15,524 bases of DNA from JAGQRJ01 sp041402045 (GTDB taxonomy: Bacteria > Planctomycetota > J058). This document shows, in pieces, positions 1-6,846 of this stretch; the first letter of the stretch is position 1, and each line of letters begins with the position of its first letter. The stretch covers positions 1 to 15,524 of the forward strand of contig JAWKSZ010000103.1 of assembly GCA_041402045.1 (NCBI GenBank), read 5' to 3'. The notes under the pieces were generated by a model. It searched no databases. It was not told where the DNA came from and saw only the letters and a list, made by a program, of their open reading frames with translations. The position numbers and the translations under genes are program-made.

Positions 1-43
1 GTTCCAGCTGCCGCCGCGGTTGACGCGCTTGGACGCGCCGGCG
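1..43 (-). repeat. DGR template repeat (TR), partial, cut by window edge
   Basis: Read on the minus strand, these bases match the C-terminal coding repeat of the target gene (2362-2404) without gaps over 43 bases. There are five mismatches, at 3, 9, 21, 29 and 30, and each is a T here on the plus strand, i.e. an A in the template/coding strand. Translated in the target frame the TR reads GASKRVNRGGSWN and the VR reads GASRRVYRGGGWY, so AAG became CGG, AAC became TAC twice, and AGC became GGC. Seven template adenines are visible and five are substituted; no other base differs. This is the signature of adenine-specific mutagenic retrohoming. The repeat starts 22 bases after the RT stop codon. 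Most of the TR and the initiation-of-mutagenic-homology end lie outside the window. Confidence 0.93.
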
Positions 44-65
44 TGCGCCCTCGCCCCTCGTGGAC

Positions 66-1070
66 TCACCAGGTGACGGGCGGGGCCCGCGCGACCCACG
101 CTCGCCTCAGCGCGGTGGTGTGGCCCCGCGCGAGGTGGGCGGCCACGCTCTCGCCTGCGGCGGCCAGGGCCTCTTCGTCGAGCCACCCCAGCCGGTAGGC
201 GCGCTCGCGCGCTCGGATCCCGCGGCGCAGGCGGCGCCAGGTCGAGCTGCGCACGCGCAGCCCGCGGGGACGCACCCGCCAGCCGAGGAAGGGGAAGCCG
301 TCTCGGCTGCGGTAGAGCTGGGTCACGCGCTCGTTGAGCTCCAGCCCCAGGGCGTCCCCGAGGAAGCGCCGCAGCTCCGCGCGGACCCGGAGCAGCTCGG
401 CCCGCCGTCCGACGAGCGCCACGTCGTCCATGTAGCGCACCTGGCCCGAGACCTCGGGCAGCCCGCGCAGGTGGCGGTCGAGCGGGGTCAGGTAGAGGTT
501 CGCCAGCCACTGGCTGGTGAGGTGCCCGATCGGCAGCCCGCGCCCGGCTTCTCCTCCGGCTCGCACGATCCGCTCCAGCAGGCGCAGCAGGCGGCGATCC
601 TTGACGTGGCGCGCGATCAGGGAGAGCAGGCGGTCGTGGGGGACCGAGGCGAAGAACTGGGCCACGTCGCCGCGCAAGACCCAGGGGGCGCGCCGCGCCA
701 GGGCTTGCGCTCGCGCGAGGGCGCCGTCGGTCCCCTTGCCCACCCTGCAGCCGTAGGAGTCCGGGTCGAAGCGCCGTTCGAGCCAGGGGCCGAGGGCGCC
801 GATCACGGCGTGGTGCACCACCCGGTCGCGGAAGGGCGCGACCGTGATGGTCCGCCGCTTGGGGTCGTGGACCAGGAAGGTCACGGTCTCTCCGGGCCGG
901 TAGCGCTCCGCGCGCAGCTCCTCCTCGAGGGCGAACAGCTCCGGCTCCAGCCTGCGCGTGAAGCGCTCCACGCTGGCCCGGCCCGCCTTCCCTTTGCGGG
1001 CGCGTTCGTAGGCCGCGAGCAGGCTCTGAAAGCTGGACAGCTCGCCGAACACCCCGCCCAGGCGCCTCAT
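66..1070 (-). CDS. DGR reverse transcriptase
   Basis: This 334-residue reverse transcriptase copies the TR transcript into mutagenised cDNA that replaces the VR of the target gene. Visible blocks are a fingers region around RDRVVHHAVIGAL (81-93), the first catalytic aspartate in GDVAQFF (D135), GLPIGHLTSQWLANLYL (178-194), the catalytic YMDD (213-216) and a thumb-side FLGWRVRPRGL (261-271). The I-G-x-x-x-S-Q signature (181-187) is typical of DGR RTs and differs from the QG found in group II intron and retron RTs at this place. Length is within the DGR range and no maturase or endonuclease domain is present. The ATG overlaps the avd stop as ATGA, implying translational coupling. The stop lies 22 bases before the TR. 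Among the DGR genes with homology-based frames, it is the only one with no sign of a frameshift. Confidence 0.95.
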   Translation of the reverse strand: MRRLGGVFGELSSFQSLLAAYERARKGKAGRASVERFTRRLEPELFALEEELRAERYRPGETVTFLVHDPKRRTITVAPFRDRVVHHAVIGALGPWLERRFDPDSYGCRVGKGTDGALARAQALARRAPWVLRGDVAQFFASVPHDRLLSLIARHVKDRRLLRLLERIVRAGGEAGRGLPIGHLTSQWLANLYLTPLDRHLRGLPEVSGQVRYMDDVALVGRRAELLRVRAELRRFLGDALGLELNERVTQLYRSRDGFPFLGWRVRPRGLRVRSSTWRRLRRGIRARERAYRLGWLDEEALAAAGESVAAHLARGHTTALRRAWVARAPPVTW

Positions 1071-1476
1071 GGCCCGTCCGCCGAGGACACTAGCCGGCGG
1101 GCCCGTGCCTCCCCCGCGCGGCGGGCGCAGGCCTTGCGCCAGCCGCCGAGCTGCGCCCCCACCGCGTTGAGTTCGCGCTGGAAGTGCTCGTACTGGGTCA
1201 AGGAGAGGGCGCGGCGGTCCTTGAGCGCCCGCGCCAGGAAGCGCAGCTTCTCGAAGGTGAGGTTGGTGGCGCGGAACAGCGGCTCCCGCTCGCGGGTGTA
1301 GCGCAGCTCCAGCAGCCCCTCCAGCCCCTCGAGCAGGAGCGCCAGGAAGCGCTGGGTGAGGCTCGGCCGCAGGAGCTTGGGGAAGCCTCCGCCCGCTCGA
1401 AGCTCCAGTTCAGCAAGCGGTAGTAGTGAGTCAGGACCGGCAGCTCGCTCGGCACGCTGCGCCGGCGCCCCCGCAC
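1067..1476 (-). pseudogene. avd: Accessory variability determinant (Avd), one apparent frameshift
   Basis: Avd is a small basic four-helix-bundle protein that forms a pentamer and binds the DGR RT. The family pattern is clear but lies in two frames. The N-terminus (LPVLTHYYRLLNWSFERAE) is read from a GTG at 1476. The rest (GGFPKLLRPSLTQRF, then REPLFRATNLTFEKLRFLARAL, then the typical GAQLGGWRKACARR end) is one frame away. The frames meet near 1384-1394, where GAGGCTTCCCC would read E-G-F-P with one extra G. This suggests loss of one base from a G run, or a consensus error. The stop overlaps the RT start by four bases. As it stands, translation from the GTG gives a truncated helix-1 fragment, so a functional Avd would require correction or frameshifting. 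Family assignment is strong; whether the lesion is real cannot be settled here. Confidence 0.82.
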
Positions 1477-1488
1477 CGCGACGAGGCT

Positions 1489-2129
1489 TCACTTGGCGGT
1501 CCAGGGCGCGGGGTGACGGTCGAGCGCGGCGGGAGCGAACAGCGGCACCACCTCGGCCGGGTCGCTCTGGGTGGAGGCCTGGCAGCCGGCGCTCGAGACT
1601 CGACGGGAGGCGGCTCGCCGAGGCCCTCCTGCGCCTCCGCTGGCCGCCGGCCGAGCACCTCCAGGATCGCGGGCCCGAAGCGGTTGCCTGCCTCTTCTTG
1701 CCCAAGCCACGGATGCGCTGGAGCCCGGCCTTGGTTCGCGGCGCGTGCTCGGCCAGGGACACCAGCTGGCGGTTGGTGAGCACGCTGTGGCGGGGACGCC
1801 CTCGTCCTGGCCGTCGCGTTGCGCCAGGCGCGCAGGAGGTCGAAGCGCTCGCGCGCGGGCGCCTCCAGCTCGTCCCGCAGATCCTCGGTCGTCGGCCGGC
1901 GCGCGCGGCGCTGCCCCGCTGCGTCCAGTCGCCCGCTCGAGCCGTCCAGCGCCGAGGGCGCGATCAGGCGATACGTGACCACGAACGCGAGGTGGGGCGT
2001 GTCTCCCTGGTGGAAGAAGTATTCACGGACCGCGAGCACGACTTTGTCTCGCGTGAAGCGGGTGAGCGGCTCCGGGTCGAAGCTGGAGCGGGTGGGGTCG
2101 AAGCGGCAGGTGACGACAGAGACGAACAC
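1489..2129 (-). pseudogene. HRDC-type DGR accessory protein, multiple frameshifts
   Basis: Between target and avd lies a gene resembling the HRDC-domain accessory proteins of many DGRs, which are thought to bind nucleic acid. The N-terminus begins at a GTG (2129) preceded by GGAGG and reads FVSVVTCRFDP, then FFHQGDTPHLAFVVTYR. An HRDC core follows: LTNRQLVSLAEHAP, then LQRIRGLGKK, then RFGPAILEVLGR. These pieces are in different frames. I see breaks at about 1775-1812 (possibly two), 1691-1699 (AAGAAGAGG, one G short) and 1592-1602. The last frame has high GC3, reads DPAEVVPLFAPAALDRH and ends at a TGA at 1489, just before the avd GTG. No single frame spans the gene, so it is either decayed or miscalled by indels. 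The HRDC assignment rests on motif order only. Confidence 0.72.
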
Positions 2130-2264
2130 GAGGCCTCCAGCAAGGTGCAGGTGCTTCCGCGTCTCCCGTGCCTCCCCGGTCCTCCCCGTCTAGTCAAATC
2201 TCAGAAAATTCCAGGCCGCCCCGCTGACGTCAAGCGGCGCAGATGTAAGAGAGAAAGAGAGGAC
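2130..2264 (-). other. Spacer downstream of VR with possible long-range inverted repeat
   Basis: This 135-base stretch lies between the family-type stop of the target and the HRDC accessory start. No gene is seen. A 9-base inverted repeat, CCGCCCCGC at 2216-2224 and GCGGGGCGG at 2281-2289, brackets the VR end with 56 bases between the arms. DGRs can carry a hairpin just past the VR that aids homing, but those loops are usually short, so this is weak support. It also contains a pyrimidine-rich tract on the minus strand around 2240-2262. Confidence 0.3.
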
Positions 2265-3642
2265 CTAGGGTAACGACCTGGCGGGGCGGAAGCCCGCGGT
2301 TGAGCCGGCTGCCCGGCTCGCCCTGTCGCGGAAGGCTGACGGGCAGTAGGCCGCGGAGTAAGTACCAGCCGCCGCCGCGGTAGACGCGCCGGGACGCGCC
2401 GGCGGCGCGGGCCGAGCCGTCAACGGGCGCGCCCTGGTAGCCGTCGGCATACGCGTCCTCGCACCACTCCCACACGTTCCCGTGCACGTCGTAGAGCCCG
2501 AAGGCGTTCGGCAACTTGCCGCCAACGGCTTGGGTTTCGCTGACCCCAGCGTTGCTGCCGCCGTAGACTGCGTAGCGCCCCAGGTCGCCCTCGCCGTCGC
2601 CGTAGCAGTAGCCGCCGGCAGACCCTCCGCGGCAGGCGTACTCCCACTCTGCCTCGCTGGGCAGCCGCAGCCCCGCCTTGCGGCAGAAGGACTGCGCGTC
2701 CTCCCACGAGACCAGCTCCACGGGGCGCTGGGCGCCTTTGAAGCGGGAGGGGTCGTCGCCCTTGATGTTGCGCCACGCGGACTGCGTGCACTCGGTCGCG
2801 CAGAGCAGGAACGGCCGCACGCTGACCCGCGCCACCGGCTTCTCGTCGCTGTCCCCCGACTCGCTGCCGCGGTCGTAAGACCCGCCCGGGATCAGGTGGA
2901 ACGTGAGCCCCGTCGGCGCATGCTGGAAGCGCGCGAGCTCGAAGGCGTTCCCGCCGCACTCGAAGCGCTTGGTGTCCAGGTAGCGGAAGCCGCCGAGCTG
3001 CTTGGCCTGCTCGACCGCGCTCGCGTAGCCGGGGTCGACCCGCGCGGCCTCGCTGCCCCGCGCGAGGACCGTCTTGAACGCGCCGGTCGCGAAGCGCAGC
3101 CGGTCCCCCTCGGGGCTCAGCGAGAACTCGAAGCGCTGCCCACCGCTCTCGAAGCTGCCCGTGGCTTCGCCGACCTCGTCCTGCTGAGCCTGCAGCTGGA
3201 AGTCCTGCCCGTTGAGCTGGAGCGTGCCCGTGTAGCTGCCGCGGGCGGCGGAGAGGCTCAGGTTCACCTTCCCGTCGGTCCAGAACCCGACCAGGTCCGG
3301 CTTGGGCACGCGCTTCAAGGTGTCCGAGAACGTGCCCGCCTTGAACGCGATCCCCTCGGGCGGGGAGAGCTCGCAGGCGAACTCGAACTCCTCGCCCTCG
3401 GTCCCGACCAGCCCCCGGAGTACGCCCTCGTGCAGCCGGCCGACCAGCGGCAGGGTCTGGCCGAGGAAGCTCGCGGTGCCCTCGTAGCGCTCGCCGACCT
3501 TCCGCAAGACCACCTCGCCCTTGGCGGAGGCGAAGCGACCCCGGAACGACTCGGCGGCCACGCGGTTGAAAGGGTTCTCCTGGGCGCCGAGCGCGCCGGC
3601 CGCGATCGCGACGAGCCAGCACAGGCGGTGGGTGGTGTGCAC
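2230..3642 (-). CDS. DGR target: secreted FGE/C-type-lectin-fold variable protein (frameshift in VR)
   Basis: Translation starts at a GTG (3642) with AAGGAGG six bases upstream; an ATG four bases earlier is in another frame. Residues 1-20 form a signal peptide ending ALGA. The mature protein begins with an NPF motif, followed by two tandem beta-rich repeats (about 32-111 and 117-195) and an FGE-sulfatase domain from about 240. That domain shows FHLIPGGSYDRGS, RPVELVSWEDAQSFC, LRLPSEAEWEYACRG and GLYDVHGNVWEWCED. The variable repeat follows GASRRVYRGGGWY (415-427). Beyond residue 427 this frame becomes atypical, whereas the -1 neighbour frame reads AYCPSAFRDRAS, then GFRPARSLP and a TAG at 2265. 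That is the conserved family ending, so one extra base lies near 2357-2364. The corrected protein would be about 458 residues. Its role would be a cell-surface or secreted ligand binder diversified by the RT. Confidence 0.9.
   Translation of the reverse strand: MHTTHRLCWLVAIAAGALGAQENPFNRVAAESFRGRFASAKGEVVLRKVGERYEGTASFLGQTLPLVGRLHEGVLRGLVGTEGEEFEFACELSPPEGIAFKAGTFSDTLKRVPKPDLVGFWTDGKVNLSLSAARGSYTGTLQLNGQDFQLQAQQDEVGEATGSFESGGQRFEFSLSPEGDRLRFATGAFKTVLARGSEAARVDPGYASAVEQAKQLGGFRYLDTKRFECGGNAFELARFQHAPTGLTFHLIPGGSYDRGSESGDSDEKPVARVSVRPFLLCATECTQSAWRNIKGDDPSRFKGAQRPVELVSWEDAQSFCRKAGLRLPSEAEWEYACRGGSAGGYCYGDGEGDLGRYAVYGGSNAGVSETQAVGGKLPNAFGLYDVHGNVWEWCEDAYADGYQGAPVDGSARAAGASRRVYRGGGWYLLRGLLPVSLPRQGEPGSRLNRGLPPRQVVTLGPLFLSYICAA
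2268..2404 (-). repeat. DGR variable repeat (VR) at 3' end of target gene
   Basis: The segment 2362-2404 is a gapless homologue of the TR at 1-43, differing only where the TR strand has A. The 3' part (2268-2361) encodes the CxSAFRDR and GFRPAR ending that normally forms the ligand-binding C-type-lectin surface, so I extend the VR to just before the TAG at 2265-2267. The 3' limit is an estimate because the matching TR lies left of the window. A single extra T near 2357-2364, beside a substituted adenine codon, shifts the frame. Confidence 0.85.
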
Positions 3643-3760
3643 TCATGGCCTCCTTTGCAGGACACGCTACCAACGTGACGCCCGTGTCGCCCGCGGTGAC
3701 CCATCTGGGTGGGGCGCCCCGATCTTGCTCCTGCTCGCCAGCACGACTACCCTCCGCAGC
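3643..3760. promoter_or_regulatory. Divergent intergenic region between two secreted-protein genes
   Basis: The DGR target (minus) and the next gene (plus) diverge here, so both promoters should lie in these 118 bases. Two adjacent dyads are visible: ACCCA-tc-TGGGT at 3699-3710 and the perfect palindrome GGGGCGCCCC at 3711-3720. Either could be an operator. I cannot name -35/-10 boxes with confidence in this GC-rich DNA. The target's ribosome binding site (AAGGAGG on the minus strand) is at the left end. Confidence 0.45.
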
Positions 3761-5185
3761 ATGCGATCACAGCCCCTCCTGCTCTTGCTCCTCGCCTGCC
3801 CTGGCCTCGCCCAGGAGGCCTCCCCGACACCACGACGAGACGGCGAGGTGTGGACCGAGCGCTTCGAGACGAAGTGGAGCTGGCCCGCGTGGTTCAGCGA
3901 AGCGCAGGCGAGGCAGTACCCCGAGACGCTGAACGTGGATCGCCTCGCGCGCGATCGCGGCGCCGAGGTTGTCCACGTGGAGCGCGAGGTGGAGCTCAAG
4001 TCCAGTGAGTCGAAGCTGGACAAAGGCACCATGCTCTGGTGGACCCGGTCGATCTACGTGGTCACGTTTCGCAAGGGGGGGAGCTCCAGCGCCTCGGGGA
4101 AGCTGCTGAAGGCGTTGAGCGCGACCCTCCCCGACCTGGACGAGGCCCTGCGGGCGTTGACCACCGCCATGCAAGACCCGTTGAAGCGGGGGATCCTGCA
4201 GAACGCGCCCGCGGTGGCGGCCTACGCGCAGGCGTTGCGGAGTTCCTTGGAGCGCGTGCGCGCAGTCAAGGCCGAGCTCGAGCGAGGGACGGGCGCGACG
4301 ACGGACCGGGTCGACGCGCTCTTGGGCGAGTTCGAGCGCGCGGTCGCCGAGGAGCGCTCGGCCCTGGCCGGGCTCTCCCCGCAGCAGCGCGCGGCCCTCA
4401 ACGGACCGCCAAGCGCCCCAGACCCCCACGCAGGCGCGAGTCGTGACCTCGAGCGGCTGCGGGCGGGCCAGCTCGGAGGAGCGCTGCCCTACGACCCTGG
4501 CGCTCGCGCCGAACTCGACCGGCTCGTCACGTCGCTCCAGCGGGCGAGCCTGGAGACCCAGGGACCGGGACGTCAACGCGCAGAGGAGCTGCATGGGCTG
4601 GCCCGCGGCCTACAGGCTGAAGACGACAGGCGCCAGCGCGCGCAAACCCAGAAGGAGAACCCCTTCGAGCAGCCACCCCCGAAGGACCCGACCAACCCCT
4701 TCGAGCCGAAGCCCGACTCCGCGCCGGACAACCCCTTCGAGGCCGCGGAGAAGGAGCAGGCGCGCCAGCGCGCGCTGGCCGAGCAGCGCGCGCGGGAGGC
4801 GGCCGAGCAGGCGCGCCGGGAGGCCGCGCGCCGCGCGGTGGAGTCCGCGAAGACCGCCACCCAGAACCTGGGGGCAGTCGAGGTCACGAGCGAGACGGCG
4901 GTGGTCGTGTGCTGGGACCACGGCTCGGAGGACGGCGACCGCGTCGATATCCTCCTCAACGGGGAGACCGTGCGCCGGGTGAACCTCACGAACGACAGAC
5001 AGTCGGTCACGATCAGGCTCTTCAAGGGCTCGAACGCCCTCGAGATCCGCTCCTTGGACGCGGGCTCCTCGCCGCCGAACACCGCAGCCTTCACTGTAAG
5101 CGCCGGGGGGCGCACGATCGCCCAGAAGGAGTGGAAGCTCGCTGTGGGTGAGAACGCGGTGTTGGTTGTGTATCGGGTGGACTGA
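3761..5185 (+). CDS. Exported protein with NPF repeats, coiled coil and C-terminal beta-domain
   Basis: This is a 474-residue protein of unknown function. The start at 3761 is chosen because it opens a signal sequence (MRSQPLLLLLLACPGLAQ) and clears the divergent target gene; LLAC at 10-13 could be a lipobox, though early for one. Residues 25-110 form a mixed domain with WSWPAWFSEAQARQYPETL. Residues 115-295 are mostly helical and charged. Three NPF motifs at 300, 312 and 324 sit in a Pro-rich linker, followed by an Ala/Arg/Glu coiled coil (about 327-365). The C-terminal 370-474 is beta-rich, with CWDHGSEDGDRVDILLNG and GSSPPNTAAF, a pattern I associate with unnamed secreted bacterial proteins. 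The mature DGR target also begins with NPF. It is divergent from the DGR target, so a functional link is possible but unproven. Confidence 0.8.
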   Translation: MRSQPLLLLLLACPGLAQEASPTPRRDGEVWTERFETKWSWPAWFSEAQARQYPETLNVDRLARDRGAEVVHVEREVELKSSESKLDKGTMLWWTRSIYVVTFRKGGSSSASGKLLKALSATLPDLDEALRALTTAMQDPLKRGILQNAPAVAAYAQALRSSLERVRAVKAELERGTGATTDRVDALLGEFERAVAEERSALAGLSPQQRAALNGPPSAPDPHAGASRDLERLRAGQLGGALPYDPGARAELDRLVTSLQRASLETQGPGRQRAEELHGLARGLQAEDDRRQRAQTQKENPFEQPPPKDPTNPFEPKPDSAPDNPFEAAEKEQARQRALAEQRAREAAEQARREAARRAVESAKTATQNLGAVEVTSETAVVVCWDHGSEDGDRVDILLNGETVRRVNLTNDRQSVTIRLFKGSNALEIRSLDAGSSPPNTAAFTVSAGGRTIAQKEWKLAVGENAVLVVYRVD

Positions 5186-5226
5186 GCCCGCGGTCTTTGT
5201 GGGCCTAGCGGCCAAGGTAGGTCGCT
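5186..5226 (+). terminator. Two tandem hairpins after the exported-protein gene
   Basis: Immediately after the TGA, GCCCGC (5186-5191) pairs with GTGGGC (5199-5204, one G-U) around a 7-base loop. Then AGCGGCC (5207-5213) pairs with GGTCGCT (5220-5226, one wobble) around a 6-base loop. There is no U run, so a factor-independent terminator is plausible but not typical. Confidence 0.45.
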
Positions 5227-5442
5227 GAGCGCAAACTCCACTTAGTAGCCATGTGTGGCCAGGAGGTGGGCAGGGGTCGGTCTCCGAATAGCCTGGGGTC
5301 TATTTTGCTCCGAGTCATCGCGCGATCCAGTCGGACGAGGCGCCTATGCTCAAGGCCGCCGACCACATTTCCCCACCAAAGTCCTCCGTTCCGCGCTCCG
5401 GGTTGCGACGCGCCTGTTCGGGCTACGCCCCTTTGGGAGAAC
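5227..5442. other. Non-coding boundary region between host-like genes and phage packaging genes
   Basis: I see no credible gene here. The tract separates the exported-protein gene from the end of the portal gene, and its base composition is less G/C-biased than the flanking genes. If the phage block is integrated, an attachment site could be here, but no tRNA end or recognisable direct repeat is visible within the window. Confidence 0.35.
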
Positions 5443-6834
5443 TCACTCGCCCGTTCCTGTTCCCTTGGCTCCGGTCGCCTCCTCGCCCTTCGTGGTCCGC
5501 GCGGACTCGCGCCGCTCCTGCCGCTCGCCGGTCATGTCCCGCGGTCTCCCAGGGCCGACCCTCGGGGTCTGAATGCGAGGTGCCGGCGAGGTCCGCAGCG
5601 GGACTCCGAGCTGGTCAAGGAGCGCCGGGACGTCCACCCAGTCAGCCGGTGCCTCCTCACGACCCGAGGCGCTGACGAGCCGGAGCACTTCGAGGTAGAG
5701 CTTGCGGATCGCGGCAGGAACCTCGAAGGCGAGGATCTCAGGAGGCGGGACCTTGGCCGGGTCGTAGTTGGCCGCGTGGACGACCTCCACCAGCTCCGTG
5801 AGGTTGTCGGCGGCGAACTGGGCCAGATCCTGTATGAACTCCCGCAGCATGCCGTCGAGGACGCGCGCCCCGGCGGCGGCGAGGTCCTCCACCCCGGCCA
5901 GAGAGGGGGGCACGAGGTAGGCCTTGAGGATCCCGCCGTCGTAGCGGTTGAGCGCCTGGTGCCACACGTCCTTTCGGTCAGGGAGGTCCAGGCTCTGGAG
6001 GTCGTAGCGCCGCTGGCCGTTCTGGTCGCGGGTCGAGGGGAAGGTCACCGACCCCGACCCACGCAGCGCGGTCAGGAGCTCGTTGACGTGCTCGCTGTTG
6101 GAGACCTGGACCCCGTCGATCTCCTGAAAGCCCGCCGGCGCGAAGGCCACGCGCGGCGAGTCGACGCTCCGCTCGAGGTACTGGGTCTGCAGCACCCCCA
6201 CGTGCATGCTCAGGCAGTAGTCGCGCCACGCTCTGCGCCTCGCGCTCTGCCCTAGCCACGACCCGAACTCCGCGTCCCAGCGGAAGACGTGGGCTCGGTC
6301 CGCACGGTAGGCGCGCTCTCCCACGCGCACCGCGCGTAGCCGGTCGTCCTGGGTCTCGATCGTGACTTCTTCGGGGGAGAGCTCGTGCGCGGAGACGTAG
6401 TGCGTGTGCCCCGTGAGCGTCTCCGCTCGCTCCGCGCCGTCCTCGCCAGGGACCTGGACCCGCAGGTCCTCGCGCCCCCAGTTGAAGATCACCGGCACCG
6501 AGCCGTAGGCGTAGGCGCGCGCCGCAGAAGCCAGCACCCGCGGGAGGAGCGGCCACAGCCACTCCTCGGTCTCCTTGACCACCCGCTTGTCGGGGTGGCG
6601 CACGTAGTAGAGGTCGGGGCGGCGCGTGACGCCCGAGATCGTGCGCTCGGCCAGGTAGACGATCGGGTGCGTGCTCATGGCCTGGAGGGCCGAGAAGGGG
6701 ACCAGGTGCGGGCTCGTGTCCTTGCCGATCTGGGTGCTGACCCACGCCCCCAGCTGCCGGGAGTGGGTCGCGGCCAGCCCACCCAAGAGGGCGTTGACCC
6801 GGCGAAACGGCGTCGTGTCTGGCTTCACGCCCAC
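5443..6834 (-). CDS. Phage portal protein
   Basis: The 463-residue product should form the dodecameric portal ring through which DNA enters the capsid. Support is positional (13 bases after the large terminase) plus portal-like segments: PIVYLAERTISGVTRRP, VLASAARAYAYGSVPVIFNW, and a C-terminal helical stretch KLYLEVLRLVSAS followed by a DVPALLDQLGVP segment that resembles Mu gp29/DUF935-type portals. The last 45 residues are Arg/Glu/Gly/Thr-rich and probably disordered. The GTG at 6834 is preceded by GAGGT; a second in-frame GTG at 6828 is an alternative. Normally a head protease or capsid gene follows the portal; here nothing phage-like follows. Confidence 0.8.
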   Translation of the reverse strand: MGVKPDTTPFRRVNALLGGLAATHSRQLGAWVSTQIGKDTSPHLVPFSALQAMSTHPIVYLAERTISGVTRRPDLYYVRHPDKRVVKETEEWLWPLLPRVLASAARAYAYGSVPVIFNWGREDLRVQVPGEDGAERAETLTGHTHYVSAHELSPEEVTIETQDDRLRAVRVGERAYRADRAHVFRWDAEFGSWLGQSARRRAWRDYCLSMHVGVLQTQYLERSVDSPRVAFAPAGFQEIDGVQVSNSEHVNELLTALRGSGSVTFPSTRDQNGQRRYDLQSLDLPDRKDVWHQALNRYDGGILKAYLVPPSLAGVEDLAAAGARVLDGMLREFIQDLAQFAADNLTELVEVVHAANYDPAKVPPPEILAFEVPAAIRKLYLEVLRLVSASGREEAPADWVDVPALLDQLGVPLRTSPAPRIQTPRVGPGRPRDMTGERQERRESARTTKGEEATGAKGTGTGE

Positions 6835-6846
6835 GAGTCACCGACC

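Noticed and set aside
66..1070. RT belonging to a group II intron or retron
   Set aside because: No maturase or endonuclease domain; the SQ motif, Avd neighbour and TR/VR pair identify a DGR.
60..1301. Plus-strand open frame of 413 residues opposite the RT
   Set aside because: Antisense to the RT and avd, no recognisable domain, low-complexity composition.
3640..3673. ATG start four bases upstream of the target GTG
   Set aside because: That ATG opens a different frame giving Arg/Pro-rich noise; the GTG frame yields a signal peptide and the FGE domain and has better Shine-Dalgarno spacing.
5380..5450. Possible tRNA-like stretch near the phage boundary
   Set aside because: A GGTTGCGA segment recalls a T-loop, but no acceptor stem, anticodon stem or CCA-side pairing could be formed.
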